Assembly (NCBI GenBank): GCA_964563395.1
Contig: CAZLWK010000004.1
Location: forward strand, 124,001 to 188,000
Origin: JBEVOS01 sp964563395
GTDB taxonomy: Bacteria; Pseudomonadota; Alphaproteobacteria; Caulobacterales; Aquidulcibacteraceae
DNA: 64,000 bases
Reading direction: 5' to 3'
The notes below the pieces were generated by a model. It worked only from the letters and a program-made list of their open reading frames with translations, was not told the origin of the DNA and searched no databases. Each line of letters opens with the position of its first letter. Positions within the stretch are counted from its first letter, which is position 1. Both the position numbers and the translations under genes were made by a program. Positions 33,079-42,346 of this stretch are shown here, piece by piece.

Positions 33079-33573
33079 TTAGGCGCCGCCTGAGATCGTG
33101 CGGTCGATCACGCTGACCAGCGCGGGCGATAACGGCGCCTCTTTCGAGCCGAAGCCGTCCACCAAGGCGCCGTCTTTGCCGATGAGATATTTGTGGAAGT
33201 TCCAGCGCGGCAGCGCCGCTTCGCCCAATTCAGCTGCGATCCACCCATAGAAGGGATGGCGCCGTTCGCGCGACACGATGTCGACCTTGCCGGCCATGGG
33301 GAAGGTGACGTCGTACGTGTTGGTGCAGAAGGCGCTGATCTCCAGCTCGGACGCGCTTTCCTGGCCGCCAAAATCATTGCACGGCACGCCCACGATCACG
33401 AGGCCCTTGGCGGCCTTGGCCTTATAGAGCGCCTCAAGATCGCGATATTGCGGCGTCAGCCCGCACGCGCTCGCCACGTTCACGACCAGGAGGGCCTTGC
33501 CCGCGAAATCGGAGAGCGGCAGCGGCGCATGCTGGGCGAGCGTGACGAAGCTGAAATCGTGCGCGTTGGCCAT
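33079..33573 (-). CDS. Glutathione peroxidase family protein
   Basis: A 164-residue thiol peroxidase of the GPx family. The peroxidatic residue is cysteine C37 in NVASACGLTPQY, not selenocysteine. FGGQES holds the conserved Gln, and PRWNFHKYLI the Trp-Asn pair, completing the catalytic tetrad. It reduces peroxides with glutathione or thioredoxin. Start ATG 33573 gives the family N-terminus; an ATG 24 codons upstream (33645) overlaps the stop of the upstream MBL gene as ATGA and could be used, adding a basic leader. Probably co-transcribed with the MBL gene. Confidence 0.9.
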   Translation of the reverse strand: MANAHDFSFVTLAQHAPLPLSDFAGKALLVVNVASACGLTPQYRDLEALYKAKAAKGLVIVGVPCNDFGGQESASELEISAFCTNTYDVTFPMAGKVDIVSRERRHPFYGWIAAELGEAALPRWNFHKYLIGKDGALVDGFGSKEAPLSPALVSVIDRTISGGA

Positions 33574-33641
33574 GCTTGGCTGCTCCCATCGCTCCGCGCG
33601 CCGGCGGGGGCCGGCGTGGCGAAGCATTTTTGCCGTGGCGT

Positions 33642-34304
33642 TCATTCGGCGCTGATCGCCGCATCGGAAACCCAGGGATTGGTCTTGCGTTCCTGCCCGA
33701 AGCTCGACATCGGCCCATGGCCGGGCACGAAGCGGATTTCGTCGCCGAGTGGAAACAGCTTCTCGCGAATGGCGTGGATGAGGCTTTGATAATCGCCGCG
33801 CGGAAAGTCGGTGCGCCCGATCGAGCCTTGAAAGATCACGTCGCCGACGAAAGCGAGCTTGCTCTCATTGTGCAGGAACACCACGTGCCCCGGCGTATGG
33901 CCCGGCGTATGGATCACGTCGAAGCTGAGCGCGCCAAGCGCGACCGTGTCGCCATCCTTCAGCCAGCGATCGGGCGTGACATCGCGCGCTTCGGGCAGGC
34001 CATAGCGCGCGCCTTGTTCGGAAATGGAGTGAAGCAGCCAGGCTTCGTCTTCGTGCGGGCCCTCGACTGGCACGCCGAAGCGCTCACGCAAGTCGGCGGC
34101 CGCGCCCGCATGATCAAGATGGCCGTGCGTGAGCAGGATTTTCTCCAGCGTGGCGCCGGATTTTTCGAGGCCCGCGAGCAGGCGCGGCATGTCCCCGCCC
34201 GGATCGATGAAGGCGGCGCGCTTGGTTTCGCCGCACCAGACAAGGCTGGTGTTCTGCTGAAACGGTGTGACCGGGATGATCATGGCGTGGAGGCGGGGCT
34301 GCAT
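33642..34304 (-). CDS. MBL-fold metallo-hydrolase (glyoxalase II-like)
   Basis: A 220-residue metallo-beta-lactamase fold protein. The metal motif is THGHLDHAG (HxHxDH), the next His is in HTPGHTPGHVVF, and bridging Asp is in FVGDVIFQGSIGR. This short form, lacking the extra C-terminal helices of classical GloB, is common in bacteria and probably hydrolyses thioesters or glutathione conjugates. MIIPVTPFQQN near the N-terminus is the typical opening; ATG 34304 is 7 codons earlier, and ATG 34283 is an alternative. Upstream of the glutathione peroxidase gene on the same strand. Confidence 0.88.
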   Translation of the reverse strand: MQPRLHAMIIPVTPFQQNTSLVWCGETKRAAFIDPGGDMPRLLAGLEKSGATLEKILLTHGHLDHAGAAADLRERFGVPVEGPHEDEAWLLHSISEQGARYGLPEARDVTPDRWLKDGDTVALGALSFDVIHTPGHTPGHVVFLHNESKLAFVGDVIFQGSIGRTDFPRGDYQSLIHAIREKLFPLGDEIRFVPGHGPMSSFGQERKTNPWVSDAAISAE

Positions 34305-34336
34305 GGGCGTCCCTTAGCGGCCCTGGCGCTCTGACG

Positions 34337-35962
34337 CTAGGCTGACGCCGCCGCATCCCTTAGCGTCACCCCGGCTGCGGCGAGCGCCGCGCGCAGGGGC
34401 TCAAGGCCAGGGCCATAGCGGCGCCAGCGGCCAATCGAACTGGAATAGATCGGGTTGCGCACTTGCACTGCGCTTGGCGTCGCCACCGGCGCTTCGTTTT
34501 CATGGAAGTTCAAGCAGCGATCGTCCCACGGCAGGCCGCAGAAATCGATCAGCCGACGCGCTTCGCCTTCGAGGTCGGCGACGACGCTTTCATATTGAAC
34601 TTCGGTGAAGCGATCGGGCGGCAGCACGGCGCGCCAATGCGCCATCAGCCGGTCGAACAGCGCGTAATAGCGCGCCGTCGTCTCAAGCCCATACGAATAC
34701 CAATAATGCGCGGCCTCGCCGTTGAAGATCTGCCGGAAATTGCTGAGGCACGCGTCCATCGGATCGCGACGCAGACAGATGATGCGCGCATTGGGCATGG
34801 CCCTATGGATGAGGCCCGCATAGAGGAAATTGATCGGCATCTTGTCGAGCACGTGCTTCTCATCGCCGATGCGCGCGCGCGCGGCGGCGAGATAGCTTTC
34901 CGCGAACGCGACGAGATCGATCCGCGCCGTCGCCGCCATCACCTTGGCGTCGCTGGCGGGGGGCGCAACGAGCGGCAGCGCCATTTCCGCCGAAAGACGC
35001 GCGACATGCCCGAGTTCGCCGGCGGAGGCGACGTCGGGATGGCTGGAGACGATGCGGTCCATCAAGGTGGTGCCGGTGCGCGGCATGCCGATCACGAAGA
35101 TCGCGTCCTCGCGCATCGAGCCGCGCCCCTCGGGCGTCGCCGCGAACGCCTCGCGCGCGGCGGCGAACAGCTTTTCGGCATGGGCGGTCATGTCGCCGAC
35201 CGCGGCGGCCTTCGGCGCCTTGGCCTTCAAGAGCCAGTCGAGCGCGGTCTCGCAGTCGCCGAGATCGTCATAGGTTTTGGCGAGCGCGTGGCCGATCTGC
35301 AGCTTGGCGTCGATCTCGGTCTCCGCCGCGAATTGGCGCTCCAACTCGGCGATGAAATTCTCCTCCCGCGTTTGCTTGCGCAGATGCACCAGGGCCGCAT
35401 AGGGGCGGCGCCGATGCGGGGCGTGCTTGAGCTCGGCGCGGAACGCCTTTTCGGCCGTCTCGAAATCGCCGCTGAACTGGGCCGACACGCCGAGATTGCG
35501 CAGATAGCGGTCATTGGCCGGGTCGCGCGCCACCGCCTCCTCGAAAAAAGGGATCGCCCGGTCATGCTGGCCGGCATGGCTGAAGATCACGCCGATCGTG
35601 TCGAAGGTGAGCGCATCCTTGGGGCCGCGCGCGGCGGCGGCTTCGGCGGCCGCGAACGCCTCGGCTTCGCGCCGCTGGCGGATGAGGGCCTTGCCGAGAT
35701 GGGCGTGATAGGCGGCGGGCGCGGGATCGATGGCGATGGCGCGCTGAAACAATTCGCCCGCCTTCTCGAAATTGTCGTGCTCGGCCCCGATGAGCCCCAG
35801 GATGAAGAACGCCTCGGCGCAGCGGGAATCCTCGCGCAGCGCCAGGAGCGAGGCGCCATGGGCGGTGCGAAAATCCCGCGCCAGGAGCGCGCGCCGCGCC
35901 TCGGCCAGAAACTCTTGCGTGCTTGTCACAATGCTGAAGCCATTTTGTTGCGGCGGCGCCAC
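34337..35962 (-). CDS. TPR-sulfotransferase fusion
   Basis: A 541-residue protein. Residues 10-235 are tandem TPR helices (AFFILGLIGAEHDNFEKAGE, then repeats every 34 or so). Residues 285-520 are a sulfotransferase domain. Its 5'-phosphosulfate loop is FVIGMPRTGTTLMDRIVSS and the 3'-phosphate motif lies in ICLRRDPMDACLSNFRQ. Expected activity: transfer of sulfate from PAPS to a carbohydrate, lipid or peptide. Start is GTG 35962, with GTG 35929 an alternative. It is divergent from a TonB-dependent receptor gene; such TPR-sulfotransferases often neighbour outer-membrane receptors in alphaproteobacteria. Substrate unknown. Confidence 0.85.
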   Translation of the reverse strand: MAPPQQNGFSIVTSTQEFLAEARRALLARDFRTAHGASLLALREDSRCAEAFFILGLIGAEHDNFEKAGELFQRAIAIDPAPAAYHAHLGKALIRQRREAEAFAAAEAAAARGPKDALTFDTIGVIFSHAGQHDRAIPFFEEAVARDPANDRYLRNLGVSAQFSGDFETAEKAFRAELKHAPHRRRPYAALVHLRKQTREENFIAELERQFAAETEIDAKLQIGHALAKTYDDLGDCETALDWLLKAKAPKAAAVGDMTAHAEKLFAAAREAFAATPEGRGSMREDAIFVIGMPRTGTTLMDRIVSSHPDVASAGELGHVARLSAEMALPLVAPPASDAKVMAATARIDLVAFAESYLAAARARIGDEKHVLDKMPINFLYAGLIHRAMPNARIICLRRDPMDACLSNFRQIFNGEAAHYWYSYGLETTARYYALFDRLMAHWRAVLPPDRFTEVQYESVVADLEGEARRLIDFCGLPWDDRCLNFHENEAPVATPSAVQVRNPIYSSSIGRWRRYGPGLEPLRAALAAAGVTLRDAAASA

Positions 35963-36156
35963 AGCGTGCCTGGAATGGGCGTCATTTCTAGCCCCTTCCG
36001 CTGCGCAAGGTCGACGCCGCCGCTTTTTGCGTCAGAACTGTGTCCATTGCGGGTCCGTTAGGCGCCGAGTCGTGAAAGCGCGGTGTGAACAGGGCGTCAC
36101 CTTGTTCCCGCGCGCTCGAAGCGCAAGCTGACCGACTGGAATTGAAGGGGAAATGC
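35963..36156. other. Intergenic region between sulfotransferase and TonB receptor
   Basis: This 194-base divergent spacer should hold promoters for both genes. The one structure I see is GAACAGGG (36087-36094) pairing with CCTTGTTC (36100-36107) around a 5-base loop, with one G-T pair. It lies about 50 bases ahead of the receptor start, in its likely leader. No clear -35/-10 pair was found on either strand. Confidence 0.3.
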
Positions 36157-38691
36157 ATGAGAATGTCGAACAGCCGGCGGCGCCTGGCGATCCTGACCAG
36201 CACGATCAGCGCCTTCGCCCTGCCGTTCATGGCCGGCGGCGTGGCGGCGGCGCAGGACGCGGCGGCCTCGGGGGACGATGAGATCGTCGTCACCGGCTCG
36301 CGGCGGGCGGTGAGCGTCCAGGACGTGCCGGTCAACATCGCGGCGGTCGGGGCCCAGCAGATCGAGGAGACCGGCGTCCAGGATTTGACCGAGCTGGCGA
36401 CGCTCGTGCCCGGCCTGCGCATCATCGATCAGGGCACCCACGCCTCGAACCCGATCATCGTGCGCGGCCTCAACGCCGACCCGCTCGGCTCCAATGACGG
36501 CTCCACCGATGGCGGCGGCACGGTCGGCGTCTATGTCGGGGATATCCCGCTCGTCGTCGATTTGCGCCTTGAGGATATGGAGCGCGTCGAGGTGCTGATG
36601 GGGCCGCAGGGCACGCTCTATGGCTCCGGAACGCTCGGCGGCGCGATCCGCTACATCCCCACGCGCCCCCAATTCGGCGAAGCGACGATCGGCTATCGCG
36701 CGGATGTCTATAGCTACAGCGAGGGCGACGATCTCTCGAACGAAGTCGGCATGACGTTCAACATCCCGGTCGGCGACAAGTTCGCCATTCGTGGTGTGAT
36801 CGACCGCCTCGAGGATTCCGGCTTCATCGATTACAATTATATCGTCCAGGAGCCGGGCGTTTCGGAATCGGATTTGACCGATTTCAATGACCCCGCGCAG
36901 CGCGCGGCCAATCTGGCGCCGGTGGCGGACGCCAACGACGAGGACATCGTCTCGGGCCGCATCGCGTTCCGCTGGGCGCCGACAGAAACATATGAAGCTA
37001 ATCTGACCTATTTCTTCCAGAATTCGCTCTCTGGCGGGCGTCAGATGAGCTCACACCGCGGCGTTCTGCCGGGCGTTGACGAATATGAATCCACCAAGCG
37101 CGTGCGCGAAACGTTCGAACGCAATATCGATTTGCTCGCGCTTGAGCAGACATTCGATGTCGGCTTCGCCGAACTCACGTCCTCGACGGGCTATTCGCGC
37201 ATCTTCGAGAAGACGCAGCGCGATCAGACGGACCTGCTGCTGCTGCTGAATCCGGCCTAATATTATTATTATTACGACAATTTCCCGACCTTCACGGCGT
37301 TGACGCTCGACACCACGGACCAGACGCAGTTTTCGCAGGAAGTGCGTCTCGTTTCGACGACCGAAGGCCCGGTCAGCTGGCTCGTCGGCGCGTTTTACAG
37401 CCAGCAGCGTTCCGACGACACGAGTTCGGAATTCACGCCCGGCTTCTCGCAATTCTGGTTCGACAATTATTTCAGCGCAGCGCCGCGGCCGGACGATTTG
37501 GAATATTACAATGTCGGCTTCCAGGATTTGATTGAGCAGGGGCTGTTCGGCGAACTAGGGTTTGATCTGACGGATCGTTGGAATGTCACGGTCGGCGCGC
37601 GCTATTACACCTACAATCTGCGCACCGAAGGCGCGACGACATTCCCGATCCTGCGAACGGCGTTGGGCGCCTATGGCCCGGATGAGGTGATCCTGCCGGC
37701 CTTGATCCCCGCCAATCAGCGGGATGAGGGCACGCTGTGGAAGTTCAACACGTCGTTCGACTTCACCGACGACATCATGGGCTATTTCACCTACAGTGAA
37801 GGCTTCCGCATCGGGAATACGAACGGCCTTAATCCATGCACGCCCGGCGGCGGGCAGAGCGTGTGCGCCTCGCCTGGCGAGGAGGAATACAACGCCGACG
37901 TCACCGAGAATTTCGAAATCGGCTTCCGTACCGAGTGGATGGATGGGCGCCTGATCCTCAATCTGGCGACCTATTATATCGATTGGGTGGGGCCGCAGGT
38001 GACGTCCGCCTCGCTCGTCGGCTCCCAGCCGATCATCATCAATGGCGAAGGGGCGTCCACGCGCGGTTATGAAATCAATTTCAATTGGGAAGCGACCGAG
38101 CGCTTCACCGTTCGCGGCGCCTACTCTTACACGGACAGCCAGCTTTCGGCGCTGTCTCGTGACCTGATCACGGTGTTGAACCAGGAAAATGGCTTCGTGG
38201 TGCCGAACGACGGGAGCGTGCTCGATCCGGAATCTCCGTTCTTCGGGCTGACTCCCGGAGACCCCGCCTCGGCCTTCCGCATCGACGGGCAAAAGGGCGA
38301 TCGTCTGCCGGGCGCGCCGCAGCATTCGGGCAGTCTCTTCTTCAATTACAATCTGCCCCTGGAGAACGGGCTCGAATGGGATTTCAGCTATGGCGTTTCC
38401 GCCATCAGCGAAGTGCTCACACGCACCGGTGGCCGCGGCGGCAGCCTCGTCCTGCCCAGCTATTCGATCTCCAACATCTCAGCCGCGCTATCGGGGGATA
38501 ATTGGGGCCTCAAATTCTACGTGAACAATTTGTTCGACGAGTTCGCCGAAATCGGCGCGGTCGGCTCGCCGCTGAGCAACAACGTCTTCACCGACGATGC
38601 GGGCGGCCCGGTCTATACACGCGGGTACTATTCAGACGTTCTGCCGCCGCGCACCATCGGCGTGCGCGTCAATTACGAGTTCGGCGACTAA
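36157..38691 (+). pseudogene. TonB-dependent receptor with in-frame TAA stop
   Basis: An outer-membrane beta-barrel receptor of about 844 residues if read through. The signal peptide is followed by a TonB box-like DDEIVVTGSRR, the plug (VPGLRIIDQGTHASNPIIVRG, then VEVLMGPQGTLYGSGTLGGA), and a barrel running to VNYEFGD. After residue 367 the codon at 37258-37260 is TAA; the same frame then resumes without shift as a run of tyrosine codons and the remaining barrel. The stop sits between five CTG repeats (37234-37248) and four TAT repeats (37261-37272). A true nonsense mutation, strain polymorphism or sequencing error are all possible. ATG 36157 has AAGGGGAA upstream. Confidence 0.85.
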
Positions 38692-38717
38692 GGCCGGCCT
38701 CATAAGCGTGAACCAAG

Positions 38718-38746
38718 CGCCCGCCGGTCCTGCCGGCGGGCGTTTT
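38718..38746 (+). terminator. Rho-independent terminator after TonB receptor
   Basis: CGCCCGCCGG (38718-38727) pairs perfectly with CCGGCGGGCG (38733-38742) around a 5-base loop, followed by TTTT (38743-38746). It lies 26 bases after the receptor stop and is the strongest intrinsic terminator in the window. A retained terminator suggests the receptor gene was intact until recently. Confidence 0.88.
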
Positions 38747-38859
38747 CCGTTCGGCGGGACGCTTTCCCCACCGTCGCGTTGAAGGCGGCTCCGGGCTTTG
38801 CTTTAAGGGCGCTCCAAGGCGCACTTCAGATGCGCCAGCCCAAACCCCCGGGGAGCCCC

Positions 38860-40440
38860 ATGATCGACCACGACGCTCTGACCTCCATCGCCGCCGTGCC
38901 GGCCTATCATGCGCGCGTGCGGCCGAACGCCCTCGTCATGCGCTTTGAGGGGCGCGAGACGAACTGGGCGCAGTTCGAGGCGCGCACCAACCAGGCCGCG
39001 AACGGTCTCGCCGCGCTGGGCGTGAAGCCGGGCGAGCGCATCTGTTATGTGGGCAAGAACACGGATTGGTATTTCGAAGCCTGGTTCGCGGCGACCAAGA
39101 TCGGGGCGGTGATGTGCCCGATCGGGTGGCGGCTCGCGCCGCCGGAAGTCGCCTTCATCATCGAGGATTCCAAGGCGCCGGTGGTGATCGTGGGCGAGGA
39201 ATTCGTCGAGCACGTGGAGAAAGTGGCGGCGCTGCTTTCGTTCCGGCCGAAGGTGATCGCGCTCGGCGCCAATGATCGCGGCTGGCCAATCTATGCGGAC
39301 TGGCGCGACCAGCAATCGAACGCCCCGCCGGCGCATGTGGTGGATCGCCAGGACGTGTGCATCCAGCTCTACACCTCGGGCACAACGGGCAATCCGAAGG
39401 GCGTGATGCTCACGCACTACAATTTCACCTTCCTGCGCAAGACGATGGACGACGCGAACCTCACCTGGAACCGCTGGAGCGCGGAGGATGTGAGCCTCGT
39501 GGCGATGCCGATCAGCCATATCGGCGGTTCGGGCTGGGGCTTTCAGAGCTTTTATTTCGGCGCGCTCGCCGTGATCGCGCGCGAATTCGATCCAAACGCC
39601 GTGCTCGATTTCATCGAACGCGACCGCATCTCGAAGCTGTTCCTGGTGCCCGCCGCGATGCAGATCGTGCTGCGCAATCCGCGCGCGCGCGAGGTCGATT
39701 ACAGCCGCCTCAAGACGATCCTTTATGGCGCATCGCCTATTCCGCTTGAGCTTCTGAAAGAGGGCATCGCCGTGTTCAAATGCGGCTTCGCCCAGCAATA
39801 TGGGATGACCGAAACAACCGGCACGGTGGTGGCGCTGCCGCCGGAGGATCATGACGTCGCCGGCGCGCCGCGCATGCGCTCGGCCGGTAAGGCGCTGCCG
39901 GGCATGGAGATCCGCGTGATCGCGGACGATGGCTCCACGATGCCGCTCGGCGAGGTGGGCGAGATCGCCGTCAAGGGCCCCAACAACATGAAGGGCTATT
40001 GGAATTTGCCGGAGGCGACCGCGAAAACTCTCGGCGCCGATGGTTGGCTGCGCACGGGCGACGCCGGCTACATGGACGCGGACGGCTACGTCTACATCCA
40101 CGATCGCGTCAAGGACATGATCATCTCCGGCGGCGAAAACATCTATCCCGCTGAAGTGGAGAACGCGATTTTCGGACATCCCGCCGTCGCGGAAGTGGCG
40201 GTGATCGGCGTGCCGGATGAAAAATGGGGCGAGGCGGTCAAGGCCATCGTGGCGCTGAAGCCCGGCGCGGAGGGCGATCCTGCCTCGATCATCGCCTGGG
40301 CCCGCGAGCGGATCGCCGCGTTCAAGACGCCGAAAAGCGTCGATTTCATCGACGCCCTGCCGCGCAACGCGTCCGGCAAGATTTTGCGCCGCCAATTGCG
40401 CGAGCCCTATTGGAAGGGCATGACGCGGGCGGTGAATTAG
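38860..40440 (+). CDS. Acyl-CoA synthetase (AMP-binding, medium/long chain type)
   Basis: A 526-residue ANL-superfamily enzyme that activates a carboxylic acid to acyl-CoA through an acyl-adenylate. Motifs: YTSGTTGNPKGVML (P-loop, about residue 168), QQYGMTETTG, GYWNLPEAT, GWLRTGDAGYMD, DRVKDMIISGGENIYP and the catalytic lysine in RNASGKILRRQLR. Length fits the FadD/aryl-CoA ligase group; the chain preference is not evident. The frame is open upstream to 38779, but ATG 38860 has GGGGAG in position and starts the domain. A large hairpin follows its stop. Confidence 0.92.
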   Translation: MIDHDALTSIAAVPAYHARVRPNALVMRFEGRETNWAQFEARTNQAANGLAALGVKPGERICYVGKNTDWYFEAWFAATKIGAVMCPIGWRLAPPEVAFIIEDSKAPVVIVGEEFVEHVEKVAALLSFRPKVIALGANDRGWPIYADWRDQQSNAPPAHVVDRQDVCIQLYTSGTTGNPKGVMLTHYNFTFLRKTMDDANLTWNRWSAEDVSLVAMPISHIGGSGWGFQSFYFGALAVIAREFDPNAVLDFIERDRISKLFLVPAAMQIVLRNPRAREVDYSRLKTILYGASPIPLELLKEGIAVFKCGFAQQYGMTETTGTVVALPPEDHDVAGAPRMRSAGKALPGMEIRVIADDGSTMPLGEVGEIAVKGPNNMKGYWNLPEATAKTLGADGWLRTGDAGYMDADGYVYIHDRVKDMIISGGENIYPAEVENAIFGHPAVAEVAVIGVPDEKWGEAVKAIVALKPGAEGDPASIIAWARERIAAFKTPKSVDFIDALPRNASGKILRRQLREPYWKGMTRAVN

Positions 40441-40486
40441 ACCGTGATTGTTTTTGGTTGCATCAGCCAAAAACGCCAATCACGGT
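40441..40486. repeat. Large inverted repeat right after the acyl-CoA synthetase stop
   Basis: ACCGTGATTG (40441-40450) pairs with CAATCACGGT (40477-40486), and the inner TTTTTGG (40451-40457) pairs with CCAAAAA (40467-40473), leaving a 9-base loop and a 3-base asymmetric bulge. All 17 pairs are perfect. It begins at the base after the stop codon and ends 26 bases before the DUF3297 gene. It could be a terminator read in either direction, a regulatory leader of the small gene, or the footprint of a mobile repeat. Confidence 0.75.
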
Positions 40487-40511
40487 CGATGCCAACGTTT
40501 AGGATGTGCGT

Positions 40512-40757
40512 ATGAGCGACACATTGCCGGATCGGCTCGCGGTGAACCCGAAGAGCCCCTTTTATGACGAGGCGCTGCTCGCGCGCGGCGTGGGCATTCG
40601 CTTCAACGGCGTGGAAAAAACCAATGTTGAGGAATATTGCGTCAGCGAGGGCTGGGTGAAGGTTTCGGCCGGCAAGGCCAAGGACCGTTTCGGCAATCCG
40701 ATGACGATCACGCTCAAGGGCGTGGTGGAGCCGTTTTTCGAAAATGAGCCGAACTGA
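40512..40757 (+). CDS. DUF3297 family small protein
   Basis: An 81-residue cytosolic protein of the DUF3297 family. MSDTLPDRLAVNPKSPFYDE and the RGVGIRFNG-EEYCVSEGWVKV core are characteristic, ending in GVVEPFF. No catalytic motif is known and function is unassigned. ATG 40512 is chosen over a GTG two codons upstream. The gene is tightly placed between the 46-base hairpin and the OYE gene. Confidence 0.85.
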   Translation: MSDTLPDRLAVNPKSPFYDEALLARGVGIRFNGVEKTNVEEYCVSEGWVKVSAGKAKDRFGNPMTITLKGVVEPFFENEPN

Positions 40758-40839
40758 ACGCGGCGCGAGTTTTCCTGCGCTTGCGGCGTGCGCGCGCCGC
40801 GCCCACCTCAATTAAGATTGCTTCTGTTAGGACCAGCCA

Positions 40840-41904
40840 ATGCCCACCATGTTCGACCCCTTGAAGCTTGGCGCGATCGATCTGCCCAATCGCGTGATCA
40901 TGGCGCCGCTGACGCGCATGCGCGCGGGCGAGGTGCGCGCCGCGAATGCGCTGATGGCCGAATATTACGCCCAGCGCGCCAGCGCGGGCCTCATCTTGAG
41001 CGAAGCCACCTCCGTGGAGCCCATGGGCGTCGGCTATCCCTCCACGCCCGGCATCTGGTCGGACGAGCAGGCGCAATCCTGGAAGGTCGTCACCGACGCC
41101 GTGCACAAGAAGGGCGGACGCATCTTCATGCAGCTCTGGCATGTGGGGCGCATTTCCGATCCCACCTATCTGAATGGCGAAAAGCCAATCTCGGCGAGCG
41201 CCATTCCCCCGGAAGGCCATGTCACTCTGATCCGTCCGAAAAAATCGTGGGAAACGCCGCGCGCGATGGACGAGGCCGATATCGCCCGCGTGGTCGCGGC
41301 CTTCAAGCGCGGCGCGGAAAATGCGATGCGCGCCGGCTTTGACGGCGTGGAGCTGCACGGCGCCAATGGCTATCTGCTCGATCAATTCCTGCAGGACGGC
41401 TCCAACAAGCGCACCGATCGCTATGGCGGCCCGATCGAGAACCGCGCGCGCTTCATGCTCGAATGCGTGGACGCGGTGGTGTCGGTGTGGGGGGCGGACC
41501 GCGTCGGCCTGCACCTCGCGCCGCGCGGCGATTCCCACACGATGGGCGACTCCAATCCGCTGGCGACGTTCACGCATGTCGCCAAGGAAGCGAAGAAGCG
41601 CGGCCTCGCCTTTCTGTTCGCGCGCGAGCATGTCGCGGCCGACAGCATCGGTCCGAAAATCCGTGAAGCCTTCGGCGGCCCCTTCATCGCCAATGAACGC
41701 CTGACGCCGGAGAGCGCGGCCCGATTGCTCGCCGAAGGCAAGGCCGACGCCGTCTCCTTCGGCGCGCTCTATATCGCCAATCCTGACCTTTATGAGCGCT
41801 TGAAGCTCGGCGCGCCGCTCAATGAGCCGAATGTGAAGACCTATTATTATCCCGACCAGACCGGCTACACCGATTATCCTTTCCTCGATCAAACCGCCGC
41901 GTGA
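40840..41904 (+). CDS. Old Yellow Enzyme family flavin oxidoreductase
   Basis: A 354-residue FMN-dependent ene-reductase with a TIM barrel. MFDPLKLGAIDLPNRVIMAP and LTRMRA open the barrel; FDGVELHGANGYLLDQF carries the conserved substrate-binding His-Asn pair; DGSNKRTDRYGGPIENR and the FMN phosphate-binding VSFGALYIANPDL follow. Expected reaction: NAD(P)H-dependent reduction of activated alkenes or nitroesters. The class fits the NemA/OYE branch. It starts a run of same-strand genes (two thioesterases and an amidotransferase) with tight spacing. Confidence 0.92.
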   Translation: MPTMFDPLKLGAIDLPNRVIMAPLTRMRAGEVRAANALMAEYYAQRASAGLILSEATSVEPMGVGYPSTPGIWSDEQAQSWKVVTDAVHKKGGRIFMQLWHVGRISDPTYLNGEKPISASAIPPEGHVTLIRPKKSWETPRAMDEADIARVVAAFKRGAENAMRAGFDGVELHGANGYLLDQFLQDGSNKRTDRYGGPIENRARFMLECVDAVVSVWGADRVGLHLAPRGDSHTMGDSNPLATFTHVAKEAKKRGLAFLFAREHVAADSIGPKIREAFGGPFIANERLTPESAARLLAEGKADAVSFGALYIANPDLYERLKLGAPLNEPNVKTYYYPDQTGYTDYPFLDQTAA

Positions 41905-41908
41905 GGCC

Positions 41909-42346
41909 ATGAGCGAGGCGGACAAAGCCAAGGTGGCGATGATGAACGCCGGCACGGGCCAGGCCGGCGCGCTCAGGATCGAGACGGTCTCGGTCGACGC
42001 GGACGGCGTGGTGGCCCGCATCCCGTACGATGCGAAACTCGTCGGCGATCCCGATACGGGCGTGATCGCCGGCGGCGTCGTCACCACCTTGCTCGATCAC
42101 GCCTGCGGCATGGCGGTGCATCTGAAGATGCAAACGATGCAGCGGATCGCCACGCTCGATCTGCGCATCGATTACATGCGCGCGGCGGCGCCGCAGAAGC
42201 CGATCTACGCGAAGGCGCATTGCTACAAGCTCACGCGTTCGGTCGCGTTCGTGCGCGCGCTCGCCTATGACGAAACGCCGGACGATCCGGTCGCCGCGGC
42301 GCAATCGGCGTTCATGATCATCGAGGAGCCGAAGGCTGGATCATGA
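41909..42346 (+). CDS. PaaI-type hot-dog thioesterase, copy 1
   Basis: A 145-residue hot-dog-fold protein. The PaaI motif appears as GGVVTTLLDHACGMAV, with the Asp that serves in catalysis, followed by the strand ATLDLRIDYMRAAAP. Members hydrolyse acyl- or aryl-CoA thioesters. It follows the OYE gene by 4 bases and overlaps the next thioesterase gene (ATGA at 42343-42346). Side-by-side PaaI genes often form hetero- or homotetramers, but which is unknown here. Confidence 0.85.
   Translation: MSEADKAKVAMMNAGTGQAGALRIETVSVDADGVVARIPYDAKLVGDPDTGVIAGGVVTTLLDHACGMAVHLKMQTMQRIATLDLRIDYMRAAAPQKPIYAKAHCYKLTRSVAFVRALAYDETPDDPVAAAQSAFMIIEEPKAGS

Noticed and set aside
37258..37260. Stop codon recoding (selenocysteine, pyrrolysine) in the TonB receptor
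   Set aside because: The codon is TAA, which is not used for either; no SECIS-type hairpin at the proper distance was seen.
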